Source: DAMCZI01 sp032095175 (GTDB lineage: Bacteria; Bacillota; Clostridia; Clostridiales; Caloramatoraceae). Taken from it: DNA of 40,125 bases. The stretch spans positions 1 to 40,125 of the forward strand of contig DAMCZI010000042.1 of NCBI GenBank assembly GCA_032095175.1, in the 5' to 3' direction. A program made the translations under genes and the position numbers. This document shows positions 1 to 8,496 of this stretch, in pieces (the first letter of the stretch is position 1; each line of letters opens with the position of its first letter). The notes under the pieces were generated by a model that was given only the letters and a program-made list of their open reading frames with translations, was not told where the DNA came from and did not search any database.

Positions 1-284
1 CATGCTGCTCTCTCATCTGCTGTAATATGTTTCGCAATATCTGCCAAATGTGACTTAACATCATCAGAAATTTTTGTTACGCTTGTTTCAATCGTTGTGA
101 CTTTTTCCTCTACTGTTTTACCATCTGAAAACTTTATATCCCCTGTAGTCATATTTGATGTCTTCTCTGATACTTCTTTTAGCTTAGTATCAATTATATC
201 CATATTGCCGTTCTGAGCATTAACATCATAATATTCATTTGTTCCTGGCTTTACCAAGCCATAATTAACTGTTTTATCTGCCAT
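1..284 (-). CDS. Phage tail fibre-like protein, N-terminal part (gene continues past the window)
   Basis: Reading leftward from an ATG at 284 the frame stays open to the window edge (94 codons). The start overlaps the stop of the upstream baseplate gene (TAATG) and is preceded by GGGAG. The protein opens with MADKTVNYGLVKPGTNEYYD, a style of N-terminus common on clostridial phage tail-fibre or tail-tip proteins, followed by a helical, coiled-coil-like stretch (about residues 35-85) rich in K, E, T and S. Position right after the Mu gp48-like baseplate gene is where tail fibres sit in this phage type. The receptor-binding end is outside the window, so host specificity cannot be judged. Confidence 0.7.
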   Translation of the reverse strand, partial: MADKTVNYGLVKPGTNEYYDVNAQNGNMDIIDTKLKEVSEKTSNMTTGDIKFSDGKTVEEKVTTIETSVTKISDDVKSHLADIAKHITADERAA

Positions 285-820
285 TAATTTATCACTCCCT
301 CTCTAAGATGTGCGTGAGTGTAGGCACTAAGCTGAGCGTGGGTATAGACACTAAGCTGAGTATGGGTCCTGTAAACATATTCGAATGCAAAGCTGAGATG
401 AGCTGGTTTTATTTCTTCAATTGTAGATCTAAGGTACTCAATATTGGCAGGTATGCCTCTTATGTCTATAAATTTAATTACAAAACTATAATCAGGACTA
501 TTCTCTATTATTTCAACTGTGCCATTTATAAAGCTTTCACAAACGTTTTTTAGCATTGTTTTTGTGATGGTACCCTGTCCACGTAAGCGTGTCATAATTC
601 TTGCTCGCCTATTTTCATAAGTTTCATTTTTATCAATTTTCAAACCTAAATATTTTTCCCAGCTGTCTAGCCCCCATGTTGCTGTGTTAACAAATAGCTG
701 ATTCAATATGTCTTGTATAGCCTCTTTTACTTTAATATTTTCTGCATCAATACAAGCTTGTATATTCTTTACTTCTTCTGATCCATAATAAAAAGAAGGT
801 AAATATTTAATTAATTCCAT
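284..820 (-). CDS. Baseplate/tail protein, Mu gp48 / YmfQ (DUF2313, XkdU-like)
   Basis: 178 aa. The length, the N-terminal MELIKYLPSFY, the 'NTATWGLDSWEKYLGL' stretch (about residues 45-60) and the 'RRARIMTRLRGQGTIT' stretch fit the YmfQ/XkdU family of contractile-tail baseplate proteins, which follows the baseplate J protein in Mu and PBSX-like tails. Start is ATG with AGGAGGTGATATTTA in front. The last ~30 residues carry imperfect 8-residue repeats (THTQLSVY, THAQLSAY, THAHLREG), which are not part of the core family fold and may act as a flexible link to the fibre encoded next. It is translationally coupled to the fibre gene by TAATG. Confidence 0.8.
   Translation of the reverse strand: MELIKYLPSFYYGSEEVKNIQACIDAENIKVKEAIQDILNQLFVNTATWGLDSWEKYLGLKIDKNETYENRRARIMTRLRGQGTITKTMLKNVCESFINGTVEIIENSPDYSFVIKFIDIRGIPANIEYLRSTIEEIKPAHLSFAFEYVYRTHTQLSVYTHAQLSAYTHAHLREGVIN
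314..361 (-). repeat. 24-bp tandem repeat encoding TH-x-QLS-x-Y units
   Basis: Two adjacent 24-bp units (314-337 and 338-361) share the core CACTAAGCTGAG and encode the 8-residue repeats at the C-terminus of the YmfQ-like baseplate protein. A third, more diverged copy lies on the low-coordinate side. The repeat length is a multiple of three, so copy number could change without breaking the frame. Confidence 0.7.
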
Positions 821-833
821 TAAATATCACCTC

Positions 834-1886
834 CTACACTGTTATGTTTATTGTTCCAAGTATTTGTATTTCTTTGGGACCAATAGTTATATTAGTGGTA
901 TTATTATTTATTTTGAAGTTTTTAACCGTCTTAGCTCCAGCTATTTCATAAAATAAACTTAAAGCTTTAAAATAATCAACTGTTTTTATTTTAGGTACAC
1001 TATCTTGTATGTATTTTGTTATTTTTTCTGTATATGCATCAATAATGTTCTGTAAAGAATAATTAGTGTCTATTTCTAAAGCAGCATCTATATTAATTTT
1101 AATTTCTGTTGGAGCAGTAACAGTTACAGTTGCCCCAATGGGTCTGTTTTCTTCTATTTTAGTTATTACTTTAGTGATTATAGTCTGGTCTGGTGCTTTT
1201 TTATCTGTTGTAATAGGCATTACTTGTACTGTACCGTTACCAAATGCAAGTGGAAATATTTCCGCATCACCTATTCCGTCAACTTCTATTGCCCATAATT
1301 TATAATGTTCTTTGTTGCCAGAAGTTGCTGGAGTACGTAGTTTTAAAAGCAATCTATTTAATAGCTCTTCGATTGTTTCTACATTAGTACCGCCTAACAA
1401 TTTTTCTTTGTTTGTAACACCTATAATTCCATTTATACCTACACTTAAAGTGTTTATCGTATTAGCTTCTACATTATACACAATTCCTACTTCTACAGAT
1501 TTTATAGGTATATCCGCTGTAGTAGTACCAGTAACTATTATTTTTTCTTCTGTAGTGACAAAATTAAGTCCCGTATTGGTAGAAATTAGACTATCCTTAG
1601 GGATTACTGTGTTTTCTAATCCTGTAAATGTAGCAATTCCTTCTGAATAAGTCCCATTTTTACGATATATACCATATTCAGCACAACGTTTTATCAAATC
1701 TTCTTCGGATATATCTTCTAAAAACATAGTAGATAATATATTTTCTAATTCTACATATACACCTTCAAACTCTGTGCTTATAGGACTAACCATATCATTT
1801 ACAAAACTACCTTCTCGCTTGTCTATGCCTTGTATTTTACTTAATATACGCTGCTTTATCGTTTCATAATTTATATTTTCATACAC
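834..1886 (-). CDS. Baseplate J-like protein (Mu gp47 / XkdT family)
   Basis: 350 aa, the usual length for the PBSX XkdT/Mu gp47 baseplate wedge protein. Family-like features are the N-terminal 'IKQRILSKIQGIDKREGSFV' region, the central glycine/threonine-rich beta region with 'GTNVETIEELLNRLLLKLRTP' and 'SGNKEHYKLWAIEVDGIGDAEI' (about residues 165-215), and 'PIGATVTVTAP'. The start is GTG at 1886, overlapping the upstream stop as TAGTG, with AGAGGTGATT as ribosome site. It sits between the DUF2634 (XkdS) and YmfQ (XkdU) genes, the canonical order. It would build the baseplate wedge that triggers sheath contraction. Confidence 0.88.
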   Translation of the reverse strand: MYENINYETIKQRILSKIQGIDKREGSFVNDMVSPISTEFEGVYVELENILSTMFLEDISEEDLIKRCAEYGIYRKNGTYSEGIATFTGLENTVIPKDSLISTNTGLNFVTTEEKIIVTGTTTADIPIKSVEVGIVYNVEANTINTLSVGINGIIGVTNKEKLLGGTNVETIEELLNRLLLKLRTPATSGNKEHYKLWAIEVDGIGDAEIFPLAFGNGTVQVMPITTDKKAPDQTIITKVITKIEENRPIGATVTVTAPTEIKINIDAALEIDTNYSLQNIIDAYTEKITKYIQDSVPKIKTVDYFKALSLFYEIAGAKTVKNFKINNNTTNITIGPKEIQILGTINITV

Positions 1887-2362
1887 TATAAAATCACCTC
1901 TTTTCTATCCTCTACAGCTCCATATACGGTATTAATGTTAAACTCAACAAATACTTTTCTCTTTTCCGTGGTAATATTAAAATTATCTACGCCTACTACA
2001 TACTTATTTTGCATTAATCCTTCTGTAATTTCTCTTATAATCTCAACTTTAGTGAGACTGTTGTAAGATTTCTTTACAAACTGCTCTATATCTATTGCAT
2101 AATCCCATGTATAAATTAAATGTTTATATCGTTCTGTATGGAGGGCCTTCCAGCACCATGTTTTAACTGCTTCTAATCCTTCTATAATTACAAAATCACC
2201 ATTAGAAATTAAAGGCTTATTATTCTCGTAGTCCCATGCAACTTCTCTGTACATCTCTTCAGTATTATTTTTTTCTGCTATATCAACACTTTCATTAAAT
2301 GCTTTAATTTCTTCTGGGAAAAATGGAAATAAAGGTTCCTCAATATTGAATGCCTCTTCCAT
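1886..2362 (-). CDS. DUF2634 baseplate protein (XkdS-like, gp25-type wedge)
   Basis: 158 aa. The middle of the protein, 'KTWCWKALHTERYKHLIYTWDYAID' (from about residue 67), resembles DUF2634/XkdS, a distant relative of T4 gp25 wedge proteins with the conserved 'ERYKHLIYTWDYG' type motif. Start is ATG after GAGGTGATTATAA. It lies between the DUF2577 (XkdR) and baseplate J genes, as in PBSX. The predicted place is the inner baseplate of the contractile tail. Nothing unusual. Confidence 0.82.
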   Translation of the reverse strand: MEEAFNIEEPLFPFFPEEIKAFNESVDIAEKNNTEEMYREVAWDYENNKPLISNGDFVIIEGLEAVKTWCWKALHTERYKHLIYTWDYAIDIEQFVKKSYNSLTKVEIIREITEGLMQNKYVVGVDNFNITTEKRKVFVEFNINTVYGAVEDRKEVIL

Positions 2363-2368
2363 TTATAA

Positions 2369-2737
2369 TCACCTCACAATACATAGGAGAACAAAGAGTT
2401 GTTGATCATTTGTTACAAGAAGTACTTCGTCTCCAACTTTAAAGGCATCTTCGATATTTTCAACTTCTCCATCTTGCATATCAAAACTATTTAAAGTACC
2501 ACTGTTTAATATATTACCTGTAACACTTGTAGCTTTTATTTTAGCCTTTCTTTTAGTGCCTTTTAATAAATCAGTATTTATTAGCACATCCTCTCTATCT
2601 AGCTGTAATTTACCTATATCAAATACAAGGGGGGATATAGATATTACTTTAGCGACATGAAATACCTGCTGCTTGTTACCGGCTATGCTTTTAATATTTT
2701 GTGCTAATGTTATAAATTGATTGTCCTCATTATTCAT
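2369..2737 (-). CDS. DUF2577 tail/baseplate protein (XkdR-like)
   Basis: 122 aa. It contains 'VAKVISISPLVFDIGKLQLDREDVLI' (about residues 28-53) and ends with a beta-rich 'GDEVLLVTNDQQLFVLLCIV' strand, the pattern of DUF2577/XkdR, small OB-like proteins thought to sit near the tail hub. Start is ATG with AGAGGTGATATAGA. It lies directly after the XkdQ-like hub gene, matching the PBSX order. The assignment leans on position as much as on sequence. Confidence 0.78.
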   Translation of the reverse strand: MNNEDNQFITLAQNIKSIAGNKQQVFHVAKVISISPLVFDIGKLQLDREDVLINTDLLKGTKRKAKIKATSVTGNILNSGTLNSFDMQDGEVENIEDAFKVGDEVLLVTNDQQLFVLLCIVR

Positions 2738-2749
2738 TCTATATCACCT

Positions 2750-3778
2750 CTATTTCTTTAACTTATTTGTATAAACACTATAATCTTCTATGGTTTTCCT
2801 TTTCTTTTTCTTTGACTTATTATAAGTCTTATTCACTTCAAAACTTCCATCTTCTTTTTTATCCATAACATTTTGTAGATTTAATACTAATTTATTTGTA
2901 TAAAGTCCATTTCTCCAAATATGAGTATCTTCATCAATAAAAAAAGTGCAATATAAGCCAGTTATAGGCTCTTGCACAATTACACCATATCCAGTCATGA
3001 AAGTTACATCTCCAAAATTTGTTACTGTAATTTTCTTCTCTGGATTTTTTATTTTTTCTTGAGCTTTTTTATTATAATCTGTTTTATCGTCTTTAGATAA
3101 TTTTATATAATCATTTAAGATACCATACATTTTTATAGAGTTGTCATTTCTAATACTTTTAATTATTTTATCTTTATTATTGTAAATATCGACTCTATTT
3201 ATTACATCATCTAAACTTTCAGATACACTGCTACTAATTAAATTGGATTGTTGTGTAATGTGATTAGACACAAGCTGGCCTTTTTCCAATACATTAAATT
3301 TATTTTCTTCAAATACTGTAAAATATTTTTTACCATTATTTGATAATGTGTAAGCAGTCATAATAATATCATATAAATTGCAGTTTATAAAGTTTCTATT
3401 AATCCTCACTCCGGTTGTGGATACTTTACCTAAATGTATATTAAAATCACTGCATATCTTTTTTACAATATCATCAGCAGCAATATTTCTAAATTTATAA
3501 GTGTTGGTGTTCTTTTTGAGGTAAATCCCATAATCCTTACAATTTATATTGACCACTTGATCATCAGATCTTTTATTTTTGCTCCAAACAATTCCATAAA
3601 ACATGGTTCTGTTATTTTCTACTAATCGCACTGTATCTCCTAAGCTTGTATTTATATTGTCTAGTATTCCAAATTCTAACTCCCTGCAGCAGCTTCGGTA
3701 TTCGCCTGTTAGTGTGACTTCTGTGGTTATATTAGTAATATTAGTAGATCCTTTAGTATTTATTATATATAATTCCAA
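2750..3778 (-). CDS. Tail hub / late control D-like protein (XkdQ family)
   Basis: 342 aa from the TTG at 3778, which has AGGAGG eight bases upstream; a GTG nine bases earlier lies inside the ribosome site. N-terminal beta-barrel segments ('EVTLTGEYRSCCRELEFGI', 'GDTVRLVENNRTMFYGIVW') are typical of the gp27/VgrG/XkdQ hub fold. The C-terminus ends in a lysine-rich tail. It follows the LysM baseplate gene (XkdP) and precedes XkdR, as in PBSX. The hub connects the tail tube to the baseplate and puncturing device. Confidence 0.84.
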   Translation of the reverse strand: MELYIINTKGSTNITNITTEVTLTGEYRSCCRELEFGILDNINTSLGDTVRLVENNRTMFYGIVWSKNKRSDDQVVNINCKDYGIYLKKNTNTYKFRNIAADDIVKKICSDFNIHLGKVSTTGVRINRNFINCNLYDIIMTAYTLSNNGKKYFTVFEENKFNVLEKGQLVSNHITQQSNLISSSVSESLDDVINRVDIYNNKDKIIKSIRNDNSIKMYGILNDYIKLSKDDKTDYNKKAQEKIKNPEKKITVTNFGDVTFMTGYGVIVQEPITGLYCTFFIDEDTHIWRNGLYTNKLVLNLQNVMDKKEDGSFEVNKTYNKSKKKKRKTIEDYSVYTNKLKK

Positions 3779-3790
3779 TATAACCACCTC

Positions 3791-4450
3791 CTATGGAATA
3801 ATGAGTTTTTGTCCTGGATAAATGCGATTAGGATTCTTGCCTATTATCTTCTTATTGGCATTATATATATCTTTCCATTTGCTACCACTTCCATAAAATT
3901 TTCTTGATATTTTGAATAAGCTGTCTCCTGATTGTACTGTATATATTTTCTGCTTAATAGCAACCTTAGTATTGGTTCTAACAGGTGCATTCATTGCTTT
4001 AGTAGTAGCAATTGTATTGACCTTCAGGGGCCTATATTCTCTAAATGTTATGGTATATTTTATATCTCCCACTGTTTCACCATCTTCAATATACTGTATA
4101 CCTTCAATGTGAAAATCTAAATCTATCCTAGTCTTAATATCTTTTGTGATTACAACTCTTACTATATCCTTGTTATCTATCCAACTTTTAATTAAAATTA
4201 CATAATCCATTGCGTGTTGTATAGCACCACTAGGTAATGTTTGTTGGTTAAGATAATGGTTTTCATTAACGCTAAATAAACCTTCTAGCGTAAGCACCAT
4301 GGGGGTATGATGTGTAGGGATATTAATATCTCCAAAATTAGTTAATCTTACAGTTTCAATGTCGATTTTATATTCAATCTCATATTTTTCAGGTGTAATA
4401 GGCAGCGTCATTGTTAGATTCCTTTTATTGTTTTTTATATAAAAATCCAT
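3791..4450 (-). CDS. LysM-domain baseplate/tail protein (XkdP-like, gp53-like)
   Basis: 219 aa. The N-terminal ~150 residues are a beta-rich tail domain; the C-terminal ~50 residues are a LysM domain ('YTVQSGDSLFKISRKFYG', ending 'NRIYPGQKLIIP'). This arrangement is that of XkdP, which follows the tape measure protein in PBSX-like tails. LysM probably binds peptidoglycan or helps assemble the hub. Start is ATG with AGGAGGGTGATGT. Same family and order as neighbours; nothing odd. Confidence 0.87.
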   Translation of the reverse strand: MDFYIKNNKRNLTMTLPITPEKYEIEYKIDIETVRLTNFGDINIPTHHTPMVLTLEGLFSVNENHYLNQQTLPSGAIQHAMDYVILIKSWIDNKDIVRVVITKDIKTRIDLDFHIEGIQYIEDGETVGDIKYTITFREYRPLKVNTIATTKAMNAPVRTNTKVAIKQKIYTVQSGDSLFKISRKFYGSGSKWKDIYNANKKIIGKNPNRIYPGQKLIIP

Positions 4451-4461
4451 ACATCACCCTC

Positions 4462-6459
4462 CTATCCTACCACTTGTAGAGCATTAATTATTTTGTTAGC
4501 AACTAAATTAGCTAACTCATTATCAGTTTCTTTTGCTCTATAGATATTTATATTAATATTTGGTTTTTCACTATTTTTTTTATTATCTGCCTGTCTTGCT
4601 TCATCCGCTGTAATAACTTTTTCATCTTCGTGCAACAACGCAGGGTAATTGTTATATGGTACTCTATTTAATCCTGTTGCATGTACACCAAAACCATTAT
4701 AGTTATAATAAGAGCCATAGTATGTACTTAAACTTGGATTTGCTTTGTTATCACTACTTTTATTTGGTGTATTAAAATTTATTGTGCTATCCCAACCTTT
4801 ATTAAACTGCTCTGCCATTTCCCTACCAAACAAAACATATTGGCCACTTTCTCCAATATAAGACTGAGTTGCTTTTACTCTAGCTAGTTCACTTTCATGT
4901 ACCTTTTTCATTTCTGGACCATTATTCCATTCTATTATTGCTTTTGTTTGGGCATCTGCAAGCAACCTTCCTACGGCTGCCCCATCTCCACTAGCTACTG
5001 CTTTTCTGTATTCTTCACTTTGTTTTGCACTCTCAATTGTTGACCTCATAAGCTCTTCTTCTTTATTTTTCAAACTTGCTTTATATTGTCCTATATATTT
5101 TCTATCCTCTACTTTTACCTTATTTAAATAACTAATTTCAGCTTCAAGCCCCTTTTTTCGCTCTGTGTTAAATCCTTCTCCTTCTGCTCTATCTCCCTTG
5201 TCTTTTAGGTCACTTAACGTACTTTCTAATCCAGCCGTTGTTTTAGAAAATTCTTCCATAGCACCTTTATATTTCTTACCTAGTTCATCTGTAATAACTC
5301 TAACAGTATCAGCACCATTTATTGCACCTTTGCTAATCATTTCATATACTTTTGCTTTTGTTGTTTCCATCTTTTGTGCTAAAATCCCAACTGCATCTAT
5401 TCCTTTATCTTGCAATATATTAATATTTTCTAGAGTTGTTTTGCCACTACTTTTCATACGTCCTAATGCAGTTATACTTGCTTTTTTACCTTCAGGATCT
5501 ATTCCTAAAGCAGCAAAAGCATCACCTAGTTTAGTTAGGTTTGGTATTATTTCATCTTGCTTATATCCATAGGGCATCATACCTTTACTTAGTTGTAACA
5601 ACTCTGGTTGTGTGAAAGGTGTAACACTAGCAAATTTTTCAGTATTATTTATAAATTTATCAGCTTTATCTCTGCCACCTAACATAGTTTTAAAAGCAAT
5701 TATGTCATTTTCTCTTTGTTTTCCTAGCTCAATACCATTCTGCAAACCAGCATCAGATAACTCACTTACTTTGTTGTATACATTTTTTACTTCATCTTTA
5801 AAATAACCATCTTTATCCTTTTTTTCTTCTGTAGCTGCTTTAATTAATCCAGTCCCTAAACCTAAAGCACCACCTACTAATGCTCCAACAGGACCTCCAA
5901 CAGTAGCACCCATTAGAGCTCCGCTAACTGTGCTAGATATAGCTCCACCGATTTCATTCCCTAGCCTATCGCCATATCTACTAGTTAATGTAGCACCCAT
6001 GAAGTCGCCAAAAGAACTACCTAAATCCCTTAACATTCCAGCTTGTACAAGTTCTTTTGCAATATTATTAAGAGGCATATTTCGTTTAGCATTGTTAGGA
6101 TCATTATCATTTCTGCTTCTAGTTATATTTAAATCTCTTTCTGCCTTGTTTGCATCATTAATTACTTGGTTATAACGTTTCATGCCCTCTGACATCTCAT
6201 TTATCTCTTTTTGTTTAGCAATAAAGGCTTCATTACTTCCATTTTTACCCTCTTGGACTAGTTTAGACATTTCTTTTAATTCTTCTTTAGCTTTACGCAT
6301 ATCTAATTGTAATTCAGCCTTTTTACCAAATGCTTCATCTTGTATTTTTTTGTAATCTGCTACATCTTTACCAAACTCTTTGACCTTTTCTTTCATCTGC
6401 AATACAGATTGACTTAATTGGTCTTGAGATTTAAAAACAATACTTATATCTTTGCTCAA
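4462..6459 (-). CDS. Tail tape measure protein (XkdO-like)
   Basis: 665 aa from a TTG start with AGGAGGTGAGATA before it. The order is: a charged N-terminal coiled coil (about 1-120); a glycine/alanine-rich hydrophobic stretch 'GGAISSTVSGALMGATVGG' and following residues (about 170-210), which is the usual membrane-inserting part; a tape-measure N-terminal-type domain ('GRMKSSGKTTLENINILQDK', 'TKAKVYEMISKG'); and a C-terminal 'GFGVHATGLNRVPYNNYPAL' / 'LHEDEKVITADEARQ' tail typical of Firmicutes phage tape measures. It sets tail length and is short for a myophage. The stop of the frameshifted chaperone product lies just before its ribosome site, so the two are coupled. Confidence 0.9.
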   Translation of the reverse strand: MSKDISIVFKSQDQLSQSVLQMKEKVKEFGKDVADYKKIQDEAFGKKAELQLDMRKAKEELKEMSKLVQEGKNGSNEAFIAKQKEINEMSEGMKRYNQVINDANKAERDLNITRSRNDNDPNNAKRNMPLNNIAKELVQAGMLRDLGSSFGDFMGATLTSRYGDRLGNEIGGAISSTVSGALMGATVGGPVGALVGGALGLGTGLIKAATEEKKDKDGYFKDEVKNVYNKVSELSDAGLQNGIELGKQRENDIIAFKTMLGGRDKADKFINNTEKFASVTPFTQPELLQLSKGMMPYGYKQDEIIPNLTKLGDAFAALGIDPEGKKASITALGRMKSSGKTTLENINILQDKGIDAVGILAQKMETTKAKVYEMISKGAINGADTVRVITDELGKKYKGAMEEFSKTTAGLESTLSDLKDKGDRAEGEGFNTERKKGLEAEISYLNKVKVEDRKYIGQYKASLKNKEEELMRSTIESAKQSEEYRKAVASGDGAAVGRLLADAQTKAIIEWNNGPEMKKVHESELARVKATQSYIGESGQYVLFGREMAEQFNKGWDSTINFNTPNKSSDNKANPSLSTYYGSYYNYNGFGVHATGLNRVPYNNYPALLHEDEKVITADEARQADNKKNSEKPNININIYRAKETDNELANLVANKIINALQVVG

Positions 6460-6470
6460 TATCTCACCTC

Positions 6471-6985
6471 CTACTTGCAGTATTTGCTTCTAAAGGTTGC
6501 TTCTATGAAATTTCTGTCCAAATTATTCATGTTTAAAAAATTAGATGGAGATATATGCAATTCCTCAAGGCAATACTTGAGGAAATTAGCTCTATAATCT
6601 CCACCCTTGATTAGTTTTTTATTTCAACAATGCTCTCTTCACTAAATCCGCTTAGCTTGCTTATTTGCTTATAAAGGTTAAATTTTTCCCCGGTATTAAA
6701 AAGCTTATTTACTATTTGTAGTGGGTCCTTAACATTAAATTTATCTAAAATAACCTTGTCTGTTAGTTTTTTGCCCTCTAATGTTACAGCCTTTATAATG
6801 TATTTTTCATATATGTTTTTCCCTTCTATTCCTTCAAGTTCTTCACTTGTTAAGGCCCTTACTTCTAATTCAAATTTTTGTCCCAGTATTTTGCTTAACC
6901 TGCTTACTTCCACATTTTTCTTACTTATCTCTGTTATTCTCTCTATATCTGTTTCTAGTAATATATCTAAAATATTTTTATCCAT
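6471..6985 (-). CDS. Tail assembly chaperone, -1 frameshift product (long form)
   Basis: Reading the XkdN-like gene from 6985, the zero frame ends at TAA (6611-6613). The last codons hold the heptamer A AAA AAC (forward 6614-6620) in the exact phase for a -1 slip. After the slip, 47 further sense codons are open, giving a 171-aa protein ending at TAG 6471-6473, immediately before the tape measure ribosome site. The extension starts LIKGGDYRAN and includes 'ISPSNFLNMN'. This matches the gpG/gpG-T arrangement of many tailed phages. The open frame, slip heptamer and position are visible; the frameshift itself is inferred. Confidence 0.8.
6561..6584 (-). other. Stem-loop downstream of the frameshift heptamer
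   Basis: A perfect 9-bp inverted repeat TTCCTCAAG / CTTGAGGAA with a 6-base loop lies inside the -1 frame extension, 29 bases downstream of the heptamer. This is farther than the usual 5-9 bases, so it may or may not stimulate slipping. Confidence 0.5.
6611..6985 (-). CDS. Tail assembly chaperone, short form (XkdN-like)
   Basis: 124 aa, small, acidic and helical, located between the tail tube and tape measure genes, where the G/XkdN chaperones sit. 'RALTSEELEGIEGKNIYEKY' (about residues 43-62) and 'ISKLSGFSEESIVEIKN' at the end match the XkdN type. Start is ATG with AGGAGGGATAAATAGT before it. It should coat the tape measure during tube polymerisation. The gene ends on the slip heptamer that yields the long form. 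Confidence 0.82.
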   Translation of the reverse strand: MDKNILDILLETDIERITEISKKNVEVSRLSKILGQKFELEVRALTSEELEGIEGKNIYEKYIIKAVTLEGKKLTDKVILDKFNVKDPLQIVNKLFNTGEKFNLYKQISKLSGFSEESIVEIKN

Positions 6986-7033
6986 ACTATTTATCCCTCC
7001 TGAAAATAAAAAGCTTGGAAGTTAATCCCATCT

Positions 7034-7456
7034 TTATTTTAATTCATCTAAAGGCTCACATCTTTCAAATTTAAACGGCTGACTAATTGTCCCAAATTCT
7101 CCTGCTTTCCATTTCGCAATATCTACCTCTGTAAACTGTACGCCATAAAGTGCAACTCTTTCCTCTCCTCTTACGTCTTTAGAATCGAGATTAGATATTA
7201 AGATAAATTTAGGATTTTTACCTTTATTCCAGTTGGTAACGAGTAGTTTTAACATTCTACTATTGACTTTATTCATCTCAATATTTCCGTCACCATCTTT
7301 ACCTACCATGATGCTGTGGTTAGTATCTTCTCCGCAAGTTTGGTAGTCCTTCATCACTGCTTTATATTTTGCATTGAATCCTGTGGTTTCTTGTATCAAA
7401 TCGCCATCTATCCAAAGTTGTCCCCATCTACCCTGTAAAGGTTCCATGTTATCCAT
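7034..7456 (-). CDS. Tail tube protein (XkdM-like)
   Basis: 140 aa. Family-like pattern: N-terminal 'MEPLQGRWGQLWIDGDLIQE' and a C-terminal 'EERVALYGVQFTEVDIAKW' / 'EFGTISQPFKFE' stretch, as in the XkdM tail tube proteins of PBSX-type myophages. Start is ATG with AGGAGGTAGACAAAT. It lies directly after the tail sheath gene, the invariant sheath-tube order of contractile tails, and before the chaperone. It polymerises into the inner tube. Confidence 0.88.
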   Translation of the reverse strand: MDNMEPLQGRWGQLWIDGDLIQETTGFNAKYKAVMKDYQTCGEDTNHSIMVGKDGDGNIEMNKVNSRMLKLLVTNWNKGKNPKFILISNLDSKDVRGEERVALYGVQFTEVDIAKWKAGEFGTISQPFKFERCEPLDELK

Positions 7457-7469
7457 ATTTGTCTACCTC

Positions 7470-8492
7470 CTACATTAAATTAATGCTAAAATAGAAATCT
7501 TCCATAGCATCTAATAGCTGCACATTGATCTTCATAAATACTTTTTTCCTGGTGTTATAATGTTTAATTTCTGTTTCTGTCATTTCATCTATTTTTGCAC
7601 CAAGCGTTTTTATATATTTAATTTGTTCTTCCATGTCTAAATCAACATTGAAGTCTCCAACAATACCCTGTTTATTTAAGTCTTCTAAATACTGCTTAAT
7701 AGCTACAACTAAATTCATTTTATTATCATAGCTGTTTCCTACTCCCACATAATTATCAGCTACAGTCGTTCTGATATCAGTATCTATTTTATCCATGATG
7801 TCAATAATCTTTATGGATTTAAAATCTTCTGTTTTAATATCAGTTACAGCAGTTAAAGAGTTTACTGCCCTGCTCAACTTGCACTTTTCACCGTCATTTA
7901 CTACAAATAGCTCTCCATTATCAACCTTTTTATCCATATCAGCTTTTGAGAGCATTGGTATATCTTCTACAGTTAAATCATTAAGCACAAAATATGTTGA
8001 TGACTTATCAAGCGGTGTAGTAGCAAGTATGCTAGCAACTCTACTTGTATACTCTATGCCCTTTGCAGCATCTGTAAAATTAATTATTCCCTCATGGTTG
8101 CCTTTAGTATTATAAAGTACTGCTTTAACTTTAAGGTTCTTTAGATCCCTCATATCTTTTACTATAGTTGCTATTTGTTCTGTGTCAGTAGTTACATTAG
8201 TGCATAGATAATTGAATTTTAATGTTTCTAATGTAGAGCCAACTTTTAAAATATCTGAGTAAGCTACTATAACAACCTTACTCGGTCTGTTATATCCACC
8301 TATAAAAGCACTTTTTATAAATGCTTTATTGGCTTCTGTTAGATTGCTTGGTATTTCTGTTTCACTTGTGCAATGTGTAACCCCTGTGTTAGCTGTTTCC
8401 TTTACTAAAACGCAAACAATGCCTCTAGCATTTTGCCTTATAAAATTTTGTGCTTTAGCCTTAAAACTTATAAAGATTTCGGGCATTCCCAT
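7470..8492 (-). CDS. Tail sheath protein (XkdK-like)
   Basis: 340 aa, short for sheath proteins but normal for XkdK-type. The N-terminal 'MGMPEIFISFKAKAQNFIRQ' followed by 'ARGIVCVLVKE', the middle 'ILATTPLDKSSTYFVLNDL' and the C-terminal 'IKYIKTLGAKIDEMTETEI' resemble the Firmicutes sheath family. It identifies the phage as contractile-tailed. Start is ATG with GATGGTGATAAC. It lies between the tail terminator-type gene and the tube gene. Confidence 0.88.
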   Translation of the reverse strand: MGMPEIFISFKAKAQNFIRQNARGIVCVLVKETANTGVTHCTSETEIPSNLTEANKAFIKSAFIGGYNRPSKVVIVAYSDILKVGSTLETLKFNYLCTNVTTDTEQIATIVKDMRDLKNLKVKAVLYNTKGNHEGIINFTDAAKGIEYTSRVASILATTPLDKSSTYFVLNDLTVEDIPMLSKADMDKKVDNGELFVVNDGEKCKLSRAVNSLTAVTDIKTEDFKSIKIIDIMDKIDTDIRTTVADNYVGVGNSYDNKMNLVVAIKQYLEDLNKQGIVGDFNVDLDMEEQIKYIKTLGAKIDEMTETEIKHYNTRKKVFMKINVQLLDAMEDFYFSINLM

Positions 8493-8496
8493 GTTA

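Noticed and set aside
314..361. Diversity-generating retroelement repeat at the baseplate/fibre border
   Set aside because: No reverse transcriptase or template/variable repeat pair is seen; the repeats are simple in-frame tandem units.
308..553. Plus-strand open frame opposite the YmfQ-like gene
   Set aside because: Antisense shadow of a well-supported gene; no ribosome site or family pattern. The same applies to most plus-strand frames opposite tail, head and early genes.
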